This document shows, piece by piece, positions 47,157 through 55,320 of a stretch of DNA of 60,195 nt (positions are counted from its first letter, which is position 1; the number at the start of each line of letters is the position of its first letter). The notes under the pieces were generated by a model. That model saw only the letters and a list, made by a program, of their open reading frames with translations, had not been told where the DNA came from and did not search any database. This DNA is from Terriglobia bacterium. GTDB taxonomy: Bacteria > Acidobacteriota > Terriglobia > Bryobacterales > Bryobacteraceae. A program made the position numbers and the translations under genes. The stretch is from positions 1-60,195 of the forward strand of contig JAIQFN010000036.1 in the NCBI GenBank assembly GCA_020073265.1, written 5' to 3'.

Positions 47157-47280
47157 CCTGTTCACAAAGCTCAGAAATATTTTTCCCAGGTGAAAACGCA
47201 GCGCCGATCGCCATTTCGCTGCCGGCTTCGGGGACGCTTCCGTGAAGGGCGCGCTATCCTTCCGGCTGGAGGGGATCTGA

Positions 47281-47655
47281 ATGTGGATCTACAGCCAATC
47301 GACCGGCCAACTGAAACGGGGCGGAACGTTGATGGGAACCGGCTATTCCGGCCGCAACGTCCCCGATGGGCCCCAGGGCCGCGACAATCCGGATCTGGAA
47401 ATCTTGCCTGACGTCGGCCCGATTCCGCGCGGCCAGTACACCATCGGAGACCCGATCCAAGTTCCGCACCACGCGCCCCCGGTGTTCCCATTGACGCCGC
47501 AGGGCCACGACGCACACGGGCGAAGCGGGTTTCAAATCCACGGAAACAACGTGCAGAACGATGCCTCGCACGGCTGCATCATTCTGGACTTTCCCGTGCG
47601 AACGGCCATCCAAAAGGCGCTGGCGGATGACCGCGGGCTTCAGGTCACGGCTTGA
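47281..47655 (+). CDS. Tlde1-like (DUF2778) peptidoglycan-active protein
   Basis: A 124-residue protein without a signal peptide. GPIPRGQYTIGDP and GFQIHGNN followed by ASHGCIIL match the Tlde1/DUF2778 domain, an L,D-transpeptidase-like fold in which the His of the IHG motif and the Cys of SHGC are catalytic. Characterised members are type VI effectors that cut or exchange peptidoglycan stems. GGAGGGG lies 6 nt upstream of the start. No immunity gene or T6SS component is adjacent, so the delivery route is unknown. Confidence 0.8.
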   Translation: MWIYSQSTGQLKRGGTLMGTGYSGRNVPDGPQGRDNPDLEILPDVGPIPRGQYTIGDPIQVPHHAPPVFPLTPQGHDAHGRSGFQIHGNNVQNDASHGCIILDFPVRTAIQKALADDRGLQVTA

Positions 47656-47670
47656 AACGAACTGGCGCGT

Positions 47671-48909
47671 CTATCCGATCAGGCCGCGGAATTTCGGATT
47701 CTCATAGCCCGGGAACACCGCCCGGAGATTCGGGTTGCCCAGGTGCTTCACGACCAGCTCGCCGAGCACGTCGCGGAAATCGCTGGTGAGCGCCAGGTCA
47801 CGACCCTCGTAGAGCTGCTCTTCGGCCAGGCCCGGCCACTCGCCGTGCACTTTGCCGCCCTGGATCTTGCCGCCCATCACGAACATGACGTTGGCGTGGC
47901 CGTGGTCGGTGCCGCGATTGCCGTTCTCGCGCGCCGTCCGGCCGAACTCGGACATGCTGACCACCACGACGTCCTCCATCCGATTGCCGAGGTCCTGATA
48001 AAAAGCCGCCAGCGACTGCCCGAATTGGGCCAGGTTGTTGGCGAGCTGGCCCACCGCCGGTTGCGGTCCCACTTCGTTGACGTGCGTGTCCCAGCCGCCG
48101 ATGTCGGCGAACGCGACTTCCAGGCCCACGTCCGCCTTGATCAGTCGCGCGATCTGCCGCAGGCTGTTGCCGAAGCCGCCGTTCGGATACTTCGCCCCAT
48201 TGGCGGGCGTGTAGCTCTGCTTCTGAAGCGCCTGCATGGTCTTCACCGCGCGAAACGTCTCCTGGCCGGTTCCGTGCAGCATGGTGTCGAGCGTGGATTC
48301 GTACATGCTCTCGAAGCTGGCGGCTCCGCGCGGGTCGCGAACCTGAAAATCGTTCAGGTTATTCACCGCCACGGCGTCGTTGCGGCCGCGGAGCGTGCGC
48401 GGGAGATTCGCACCCAGGCTGATCGCGCGCACCGGCGATACCGGACCGGACTCCTTCGGCAGAGCGCGGTTCATCCAGCCGTCGGCGGTCGCCTTCAAAC
48501 CCGGTGTGCCGGATTCCATGTAGTCCTGCGCGTCGAAATGCGAGCGCGTCGGATCCGGCGAGCCGACCGCGTCCACGATCGCCAGTTGCCGCGCGTCAAA
48601 CATCGGCTTCAGCGGCGCGAGCGACGGATGCAAGCCGAAGAATCCATCCAGGTCGACCGCCGATTGCGGCGTGCCGTCCGGCTTGGGGATGGCGATCGAC
48701 GGCCGAAGGTCGTAGTAACGCGGCTCACCGAAGGGCACCACCATGTTCAGCCCGTCGACGGCGCCGCGCTGGAAGATGGCCACCAGGATTCTCTTACGTC
48801 GCTGCGCTCCTTCGGCTGCGTAGACGGATCGCGACAACCAGGCCGGAATCGATCCCACGCCGAAGATGGCGAAGGCCGAGCCTTTCAGAAAGACGCGTCG
48901 TGTAGTCAT
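47671..48909 (-). CDS. DUF1501 secreted protein (sulfatase-like fold)
   Basis: A 412-residue protein starting with a Tat-type signal (MTTRRVFLKGSAFAIFG). It contains LVAIFQRGAVDGLNMVVPF, RSHFDAQDYMESG, DIGGWDTHVNE, and SMSEFGRTARENGNRGTDHG, the DUF1501 pattern. Function is unknown; it is always found with DUF1800 partners. Start at 48909 is 5 bp after the DUF1800 stop, so they share an operon. Confidence 0.92.
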   Translation of the reverse strand: MTTRRVFLKGSAFAIFGVGSIPAWLSRSVYAAEGAQRRKRILVAIFQRGAVDGLNMVVPFGEPRYYDLRPSIAIPKPDGTPQSAVDLDGFFGLHPSLAPLKPMFDARQLAIVDAVGSPDPTRSHFDAQDYMESGTPGLKATADGWMNRALPKESGPVSPVRAISLGANLPRTLRGRNDAVAVNNLNDFQVRDPRGAASFESMYESTLDTMLHGTGQETFRAVKTMQALQKQSYTPANGAKYPNGGFGNSLRQIARLIKADVGLEVAFADIGGWDTHVNEVGPQPAVGQLANNLAQFGQSLAAFYQDLGNRMEDVVVVSMSEFGRTARENGNRGTDHGHANVMFVMGGKIQGGKVHGEWPGLAEEQLYEGRDLALTSDFRDVLGELVVKHLGNPNLRAVFPGYENPKFRGLIG

Positions 48910-48914
48910 GTGTG

Positions 48915-50792
48915 TCACCTGCGTTGAAAATCCGGTGATCCGATCACCAGGCCGGCCAGCAGCGCCGGGGTCTTCTGTTTCTGTTCCTCTAGAGCCTTTG
49001 CGATGGCCGCTCGCGTCTGCGGCGAGACCGTGCGGAACAGCAGGGTTTTGGCCACTTCCACCGGATCGCTGCCGAAGCGCGCAGCATCCACCTTGACGCC
49101 AGGCACTCGGTTTTGCGCCAGTTGCAGCGCGAAATTCATCCGCGCCAGCAGCGCCGACGAGTTCACCCATTCGGCGTTGAGGTTCGAATAGCCGGTCGGC
49201 TCCTGCTTGCGATACAGCGGCTCGCCGAGATTCCCCACCTGGTTGGCCAGCGCGAAGCCGTCGGTCACCTGGGCGTCCAAGGCGCGCACCGAGCTGGCCA
49301 CCATCTCGAACGGCGTTTTCACTTTGGCGCGATAGGCTCCCTGCGACCAGAACTCTTTCGATGCGAGCATGGTCTTGATCACCTCGCGGATGTCGCCGCC
49401 GGTGGTCAGGAAGGTGGCTGCCATCTTCTGAACCAGCGCTTCGGGCGGATTGTCGGCGACGAAACGCTGAGCCAGTTCCCTGGAGATGAAATGCGCGGTG
49501 GAGGGATGCGAGGCCAGGATGTCCAGCACCTTCTCGCCGTCTTCCATCCCGCCGCCGGCCGGAATCACGTGGCCCAGCACCACCTTCTCGCCCTTGTCGT
49601 GCTGGTTGTCGTTGTAGAAGAACCCGCCGCCGCGCCGCGGCTCCAGCAGCGTCCAGCCGGTGAAGCAGCGCGCCACTTCGGTGACATCGTGCTGCGTGTA
49701 GCCGCCATTCACTCCCAGAGTGTGCAGCTCCATCAGCTCGCGGCCGTAGTTTTCATTCAAGCCGCGCTTCACCTTGCGGTTCTTGTTGCGCGCGTCGATA
49801 TCCGGCCGGACGGACTGGAAATTATCCAGGAAGAAAAGCATGGCCGGACTCTTCGCGGTGGCCTCCAGCAGGTCGCGGAATTTCCCGAGCACGTGCGGGC
49901 GGATGGCTTCGCGCTCGTAGTCCGGGATCGAGAAGCGATCCGATCCCTTGTCGTAAAACACGTTGAAGTGGTTGAACCAGAAATCGTCCAGCTCTTCGGC
50001 CAACTGCCGGTTGCTCTCGACGGCGCGCAGCAGCTTGGCCTCCACCAGATCGTAGTTCACCACCTGCTGCGGCGCGTTCAGCAGCATGATCTCGCGGCGC
50101 ACCTGAGTGGGCGCCGCCACCATGAGCTGCTGCCGCATGGGCCGGGGCATCGCCACCAGCATCTCTTCCAGCTTGTCGGCGGGCATGTTTGCGAGCAGCT
50201 CGCGCTTACGTTCCGGAGTGCCCGCGCGCAGCGTCTGGATTTCAGATGCGTCCAGAATATCGTTCAGCTTTTTGGCCGGCTCCATCTCCCCGTTCGGATC
50301 GATTGCCTGAGCTTGCCCCCCGGCGCCGTTCTGGCGCGCTTTGTAACGCACCATCATCCGCTGGACATTGGCGCGCAGCACCGGATCTTCCGGCATCGGC
50401 TGGCGGCCTTGCGCGATCGCGAGCAGGAGCTGGGGCGGGGGATAATGCTGCGTCGCCTCCATCGGCGTCATGCGCAGCGATTCCAGCGGCTCGAGTTTGG
50501 CTTCGAGCGCCGGACTCTCCGGAATCCGCTCGGGGTGAAGCTGGAGGTCGATCCATTTCTTCACGCCCATCTTCTTGACGCGCGCCACATCGCCCGGCCG
50601 CGGGCCGAACGTCAGCCGGTCCAGCGCGTGCAGGATCTGCTCATCCTTGGTCAGCTTCTTTTGGAACAGCTTGGCCTGGCGCCTGGCGTCCTCGGCTTCC
50701 TTGGAGGCCTTGGTCGACGAGACGCCCGGAAGGACTACGAAAAACGAAGCCAGCGCTGTGGCCCCGAGCGCGGATCTCTTCATTGCCTGCAT
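48915..50792 (-). CDS. DUF1800 secreted protein
   Basis: A 625-residue protein with a signal peptide (RSALGATALASFFVVLPG), HALDRLTFGPRPGDVARV near residue 55, ELDDFWFNHFNVFYDKG, and the family core NENYGRELMELHTLGVNGGYTQ-DVTEVARCFTGW. DUF1800/DUF1501 pairs are common in Acidobacteria and Planctomycetes, likely in the envelope; their role is unknown. GAGAGG precedes the ATG at 50792; the ATG at 50783 is possible. Confidence 0.92.
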   Translation of the reverse strand: MQAMKRSALGATALASFFVVLPGVSSTKASKEAEDARRQAKLFQKKLTKDEQILHALDRLTFGPRPGDVARVKKMGVKKWIDLQLHPERIPESPALEAKLEPLESLRMTPMEATQHYPPPQLLLAIAQGRQPMPEDPVLRANVQRMMVRYKARQNGAGGQAQAIDPNGEMEPAKKLNDILDASEIQTLRAGTPERKRELLANMPADKLEEMLVAMPRPMRQQLMVAAPTQVRREIMLLNAPQQVVNYDLVEAKLLRAVESNRQLAEELDDFWFNHFNVFYDKGSDRFSIPDYEREAIRPHVLGKFRDLLEATAKSPAMLFFLDNFQSVRPDIDARNKNRKVKRGLNENYGRELMELHTLGVNGGYTQHDVTEVARCFTGWTLLEPRRGGGFFYNDNQHDKGEKVVLGHVIPAGGGMEDGEKVLDILASHPSTAHFISRELAQRFVADNPPEALVQKMAATFLTTGGDIREVIKTMLASKEFWSQGAYRAKVKTPFEMVASSVRALDAQVTDGFALANQVGNLGEPLYRKQEPTGYSNLNAEWVNSSALLARMNFALQLAQNRVPGVKVDAARFGSDPVEVAKTLLFRTVSPQTRAAIAKALEEQKQKTPALLAGLVIGSPDFQRR

Positions 50793-50855
50793 TGCCTCTC
50801 TTCCATTTAAACGCCAAAGCGGGGCCGGAAGTTTACGGCAATGTGCTTTTGGGTC

Positions 50856-50884
50856 TTGACAATGTACTAGATGACTAGTACACT
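50856..50884 (+). promoter_or_regulatory. Sigma-70 promoter with embedded palindromic operator for the GntR gene
   Basis: TTGACA (50856-50861), a 17-bp spacer and TACACT (50879-50884). Between and over them lies the perfect palindrome TGTACTAG-ATGA-CTAGTACA (50863-50882). The GntR start codon is only 10 bp after the -10, so the transcript is nearly leaderless. A repressor bound here would block RNA polymerase directly. Confidence 0.8.
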
Positions 50885-50894
50885 AGCAAATTAG

Positions 50895-51311
50895 ATGAGC
50901 TCCGCGGCCCAGTCGGATCGGCACTTCGAGTTCAAGCTCGATTCGCGCAGCGGCGTTCCGGCCTACCGGCAGATCATCGATCAAGTGCTGGGCGGAATCG
51001 CGGCCGGCGGTTTGAAACCGGGCGAGCAGTTGCCGACGGTGCGCCAGCTCGCAGTCGATCTGGCGATCAATCCGAACACGGTGGTACGCGCCTATCGCGA
51101 GCTCGAAATCCGCGAAGTGCTTGAGACTCAGCAGGGCACGGGCACGTTCGTCACCGACAAGAAGCCGAAGTCGAACGAGCTGGAACGCCGCAGGCGCGTG
51201 GCGCAGTTAGCGGGCGAATTGCTGGCTCGCGCGGGCGCCGAGGGAATCACGTTGCAGGAGCTGGTGGACTATTTCAGCGAATTGCAAAAAGAGCAAAACA
51301 GGAGGACCTGA
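50895..51311 (+). CDS. GntR-family transcriptional regulator (YtrA type)
   Basis: A 138-residue regulator: the winged-helix domain spans EFKLDSRSGVPAYRQIIDQV, LKPGEQLPTVRQLAVDLAINPNTVVRAYRELE and TQQGTGTFV; the short helical C-terminus is typical of the YtrA subfamily, which lacks a large effector domain. These usually repress their own operon. The palindrome in its promoter is the probable operator. The operon continues with a slipin gene 2 bp downstream. Confidence 0.93.
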   Translation: MSSAAQSDRHFEFKLDSRSGVPAYRQIIDQVLGGIAAGGLKPGEQLPTVRQLAVDLAINPNTVVRAYRELEIREVLETQQGTGTFVTDKKPKSNELERRRRVAQLAGELLARAGAEGITLQELVDYFSELQKEQNRRT

Positions 51312-51313
51312 GT

Positions 51314-52216
51314 ATGCCACTTCGATTGATGAAACTCGCAAGGAGCGGCGATGCGCCGGTGGGGCCGCAGATTTCGAGTGTTGGACTCGCGGCGTTCATC
51401 GCGTGTTTAGGCGCGGGCGGGATCGGCGCGGCATATTACCAGAATCCCGTGCCCGTAATGGTGGGTGGAGCAGTGGGGCTGTACTTCCTGTTTGCGATCC
51501 GAATAGCCGAGCAGTGGCAGAAGGCGGCGGTGCTGCGGCTGGGGCGCTACATCGGCCTGCGCGGACCGGGCATCTTCGTGATCATTCCGGTGATCGACCA
51601 GATCAGCCAGTACGTGGACCAGCGCGTCCGCGTCACCGACGTCAAGGCCGAATCCGCATTGACGCGCGACACCGTTCCGGTCAACGTGGACGCGATCATC
51701 TTCTGGCTGGTGTGGAATGCCGAGAAGTCGATTCTGGAAGTGATGGATTTCGATAACGCCATCACCATGAGCGCGCAGACCGCGCTGCGCGAATCGATCG
51801 GGCGTCACGACCTGGCGCAGATGATCACCGAACGCGAGACTCTGGGCCGCGAACTACAGCGCATTCTGGATGAGAAGACCAATCCTTGGGGCATCACGGT
51901 GCAGTCGGTGGAGATCCGCGATGTTCACATTCCCCAGGCACTTGAGGACGCCATGTCAAGGCAGGCTCAAGCCGAGCGAGAGCGGCAGGCGCGCATCATA
52001 CTGGGCACGGCGGAGACCGAGATTTCGGCCAAGTTTGCGGAAGCCTCCGCGGTCTACATAAACAACCCGGTGGCTCTGCACCTGCGGGCCATGAACATGT
52101 TGTACGAGGCGATCAAGGAAAAGGGATCCATGGTGATCGTGCCGTCATCGGCGGTGGAAACCATGGGGCTGGGCGGCTTGTTGGGCACCGCTTCGCTGGC
52201 TGGTCCCAAGCAGTAG
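51314..52216 (+). CDS. SPFH/Band-7 slipin family protein
   Basis: A 300-residue protein with two short N-terminal hydrophobic segments (VGLAAFIACLGAGGIGAAYY; VMVGGAVGLYFLFAIRIA), then the SPFH core: AAVLRLGRYIGLRGPGIFVI, VRVTDVKAESALTRDTVPVN and VEIRDVHIPQALEDAMSRQAQ. Slipins form membrane scaffolds. AGGAGG lies 9 nt before the start. The gene is co-transcribed with gntR, so its level probably responds to the regulator. Confidence 0.92.
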   Translation: MPLRLMKLARSGDAPVGPQISSVGLAAFIACLGAGGIGAAYYQNPVPVMVGGAVGLYFLFAIRIAEQWQKAAVLRLGRYIGLRGPGIFVIIPVIDQISQYVDQRVRVTDVKAESALTRDTVPVNVDAIIFWLVWNAEKSILEVMDFDNAITMSAQTALRESIGRHDLAQMITERETLGRELQRILDEKTNPWGITVQSVEIRDVHIPQALEDAMSRQAQAERERQARIILGTAETEISAKFAEASAVYINNPVALHLRAMNMLYEAIKEKGSMVIVPSSAVETMGLGGLLGTASLAGPKQ

Positions 52217-52237
52217 CTGGAAAATAGGAGGTCGGTC

Positions 52238-52438
52238 ATGTCCAGATTCCTGGAAGCAGTTTTCGTTCTCGGCTGTTCTCTGATTGGATTCGGGCTGAGC
52301 ACGCCTGGCGGCGAGGCGGTCCGCAGCGCGGCGCGATACAGCGTTCGGCTGGTGAGCTTCGGACACGATCCGGCGGGCGTGAACGGCTGCTACTCGCCGC
52401 GCAGCACTTCCATGGTCTTGCGCTCGAGCAGACCATAG
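52238..52438 (+). CDS. Small hydrophobic protein downstream of slipin
   Basis: A 66-codon frame, MSRFLEAVFVLGCSLIGFGLS..., with AGGAGG 6 nt upstream, one possible membrane segment in the first 22 residues, and a 21-bp gap after slipin. The strong ribosome site argues that it is translated. The last 16 codons overlap the 3' end of the converging permease. No family recognised. Confidence 0.5.
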   Translation: MSRFLEAVFVLGCSLIGFGLSTPGGEAVRSAARYSVRLVSFGHDPAGVNGCYSPRSTSMVLRSSRP

Positions 52439-55242
52439 GTGGGCAGCCACCCGGCGCCGGCGGCCAGCAACGCGGCGATCACGATAGCGGCCGTGATCGG
52501 TTTCCAGTCGACTATCGTTTCGGCGCGCCCGAGAACGATGCTTAGCACCACGCTTCCGAAGCCGCACACCAGCAGGCCCGCGATGAGGCCTGCAACCAGG
52601 CCCAGGGCGGCGAACTCGACGCTGTAGATCTTGAGCATGGTCCTGCGCCGAGCCCCGAGTGCGGAAAAGATTCCGATCTCGCTCAGGCGGGCGGCCCGGG
52701 ACGCGGCGACCGCGGCAATCAGTACCGCGAGGCCCGCCCCGATCGCGAACCAGGCCACCACCCGAACCAGCGTCATCGCATCATTGGTGACGGCGCGCAG
52801 AGTTTCCGAGATGTCATCGGGCGTGATCACGGCCAGCGTGGGATATTCGGTCAGGATCGCGCGGCGCACCGCGTTGAAACGATCCGGACGGATCCGCACC
52901 GCCGCTTGATGAAACAGGCTTTCCGGATTGAGGCTGCTGCAATCCAACTCGAACGCCGACCAGAATCGCTCGGCCGGGCTGAGCTTGCGAATTCCGGCCA
53001 CGCGTGCCTCGATGGCGCGGTCGCGCGTGACAAACTCCAGGCGCGATCCGATCTGGGCTCCGAGCTTGTGCGCGACGTCCTCCGCCATGATGAGACGGGC
53101 TGGTCCCGCGCCGGACGATCCCGCGCCGTTGTCGCACACCGCCAGGTACGAGGCGTTGTCCAAGCCGGCGTTGGCGCGCCGCTCCAGATAATAGTCCACG
53201 GTCATGCTTTGCAAGCGGCTCGCCGCGGGAAACAGCACGGCGATCTGAGGGACGCCAGTGATCTGCGCGTAGAGGTAATTCCACTGATCGGAGTTGAGCG
53301 CGTTCGATCGGCCCGAGGCCGCGACAAGCTCCCGGCGTATACCGCCACTGGATGGATCCGATTCGATGCTCTGCTCTCCGGCGAAGCTGATTGGAACACA
53401 AGCATCGGCGCCGCCGAAACTGTCTAGCGCATAGCCTGCGTCGCACAAGCCGTCTGCGCGGACGCGCCTGGCATCACGCGGAACCTGACGCACTGGGTCC
53501 CGGCCGGAGTGCGCTGTCGCGGTGATCTGAGAATGCTCCGGCGGCCGCAGCCTGAAGGTCCGTAACTCGAGCCTCGCCTGCGTCATGATCTGGAAGCCTT
53601 GGACGCCAGGCTGGCGTTCGACGAATGTTCGCAGGCTGGCGCGGTTCGATTCGTTGACGCCGGCGATGTAGAGGCTGTGCGGGTCGAAGGGCAGGGCGCC
53701 CAACGTGGCCTGCACCACCACGGAGCCGGCTTCAAACGTTGCGATCATCACGGTCAATGCCGCTGCCAGAGCCACGATCAGGCTGCGCGAATGATTCCCT
53801 GGCCGGTACAGGCCGGCGAGACCGTGGCACACCAGAGGCGCGCGCGATTTCAAGCTTTGCGACGTCCAACGCCGCAACACGCGCAGCGCGGCGTCGGTGA
53901 GCCACCAGGCAATCGCGATGCTGGCCGCCAGGGCAGCCACCAGAAGCAGCGCTGAATTCCAGGAGCGCAGCATCCGGTAGGCCAACGCGGCCAGCGCCAG
54001 GAATGAAATTCCGGACGCTGTCCATCCGAATGCGCTGCGCACGGCGGCCGGACCGGGTACTGTCTTCTCGCCGCTGCCTTGGCGCAGCACGATCGCGGGC
54101 CGCAGATAGCGGATCAGAAGCGCGGGCTCCACCAGGACCGGCAGCATGGCAACCAGCGCCGCAGCGGCACTCTCCAGAATGGGGCCGATGTCCCAGCTCG
54201 CGCCCGGTGGCAGAACCATGTACTTTCCGGCCAGCGGCAGGACCAGCAGCCGCGCCAGGAATCCGAGCAAAATGCCGGCCGCAAGCGCGGCGGCCACCAT
54301 CCAGGCAATTTGCGCGAAGAACACGAAAGCCATTTGCGGGCTGCGGGCGCCCAGGATTCGCATGACCGCCAAATCCGCCAAACGATCGCGGGCGTGCTGG
54401 CGAACGGCGATGGCCACGCCGATCGCGCCCAGCATCAGCGCCAGCAGCGCGGTGACGCTAAGAAAAGAAATGGCGCTTTCGGTCATCGCGCTTTGCTGGC
54501 GGTGCGCGCCTCGATAGTCGCGCAAGTTTCCCTCGGGAAAGATCTCCTGCAATTGGCGGCGTGCGCCGGCGAGATCCACGCCGCGGCCGAGCCGCAGCAG
54601 AATGCGATGCTTGACCGAATTGGCCGAGCGTTCGATTCCAGTCCGCTGGTAGCCCTCGCGCGACAGAATGCAGCGCATGCCGAGGCCCAGCTCGTCCGAG
54701 AACCGGTCTGGCTCCGCCTTGATCAGCGCCGCGACACGGAAGGGTTGGCCTGCAACCTGAATCGTGCCGCCCACACGGATTTGCAGCCTTTCGAGAACAT
54801 CCTCGGAAACCGCGGCGGTGTCGCTGCGGAGCGCCGCGGTGAGCGGCTGCACGGGACTCAGCTCCAGTGCGCCGTAGAAAGGGAAAACAGACGGATCGAC
54901 GGCCTTCACCGCGATAAAGCCGCCGTCGGCCGACTGATCGGAGGCGGCGGTGGTCAACACAGTCGACATCACCGTCCAATCGACGCCGGTCCGCTTCATA
55001 CGGTCCAGTGCGTCGGCCTGTTCCTGGAGAATCGGTTCGCGCGTATCGACGCACAGGTCGGCGGCGAGCCAGGCACGCGAGTCGCCTTGCAGCGCTCGGC
55101 GCGCAGCGTCCGCCGCTCCCTGGACACCGGTGATGGCCGCGATGCTCACAGCCATGGCGAGCGCGATCAAGGCCGATCGAGAGCGCGATCTTCGCAAGTC
55201 TCGCCAGGCAAGTCTTACGCCGCTCGGCCAGAAGGGGAGCAT
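52390..55242 (-). CDS. FtsX-type ABC transporter permease (MacB/LolC-like)
   Basis: A 950-residue protein with an N-terminal membrane helix (SALIALAMAVSIAAITGVQG), a large periplasmic domain, and clusters of TM helices at about 255-380, 405-460 and near the C-terminus (VVAWFAIGAGLAVLIAAVAAS; FAALGLVAGLIAGLLVCGF). Two FtsX-type regions are visible, as in large permeases of this class. The matching ATPase is not in the window, which is unusual because it is generally adjacent. It may export peptides or lipoproteins. Confidence 0.82.
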   Translation of the reverse strand: MLPFWPSGVRLAWRDLRRSRSRSALIALAMAVSIAAITGVQGAADAARRALQGDSRAWLAADLCVDTREPILQEQADALDRMKRTGVDWTVMSTVLTTAASDQSADGGFIAVKAVDPSVFPFYGALELSPVQPLTAALRSDTAAVSEDVLERLQIRVGGTIQVAGQPFRVAALIKAEPDRFSDELGLGMRCILSREGYQRTGIERSANSVKHRILLRLGRGVDLAGARRQLQEIFPEGNLRDYRGAHRQQSAMTESAISFLSVTALLALMLGAIGVAIAVRQHARDRLADLAVMRILGARSPQMAFVFFAQIAWMVAAALAAGILLGFLARLLVLPLAGKYMVLPPGASWDIGPILESAAAALVAMLPVLVEPALLIRYLRPAIVLRQGSGEKTVPGPAAVRSAFGWTASGISFLALAALAYRMLRSWNSALLLVAALAASIAIAWWLTDAALRVLRRWTSQSLKSRAPLVCHGLAGLYRPGNHSRSLIVALAAALTVMIATFEAGSVVVQATLGALPFDPHSLYIAGVNESNRASLRTFVERQPGVQGFQIMTQARLELRTFRLRPPEHSQITATAHSGRDPVRQVPRDARRVRADGLCDAGYALDSFGGADACVPISFAGEQSIESDPSSGGIRRELVAASGRSNALNSDQWNYLYAQITGVPQIAVLFPAASRLQSMTVDYYLERRANAGLDNASYLAVCDNGAGSSGAGPARLIMAEDVAHKLGAQIGSRLEFVTRDRAIEARVAGIRKLSPAERFWSAFELDCSSLNPESLFHQAAVRIRPDRFNAVRRAILTEYPTLAVITPDDISETLRAVTNDAMTLVRVVAWFAIGAGLAVLIAAVAASRAARLSEIGIFSALGARRRTMLKIYSVEFAALGLVAGLIAGLLVCGFGSVVLSIVLGRAETIVDWKPITAAIVIAALLAAGAGWLPTYGLLERKTMEVLRGE

Positions 55243-55290
55243 GGTGGCGATCCACTATGATAGCGCCCGGCAAATCCGGCTGTTCGCATG

Positions 55291-55304
55291 AGTGCGTGCG
55301 CCAC
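55291..55304. repeat. Dispersed intergenic repeat, copy 3
   Basis: AGTGCGTGCGCCAC, preceded by GTTCGCATG; the copy at 36877 is preceded by the near-identical GTTCGCGCG. Confidence 0.55.
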
Positions 55305-55320
55305 GAGCTAACCTGTTAGG

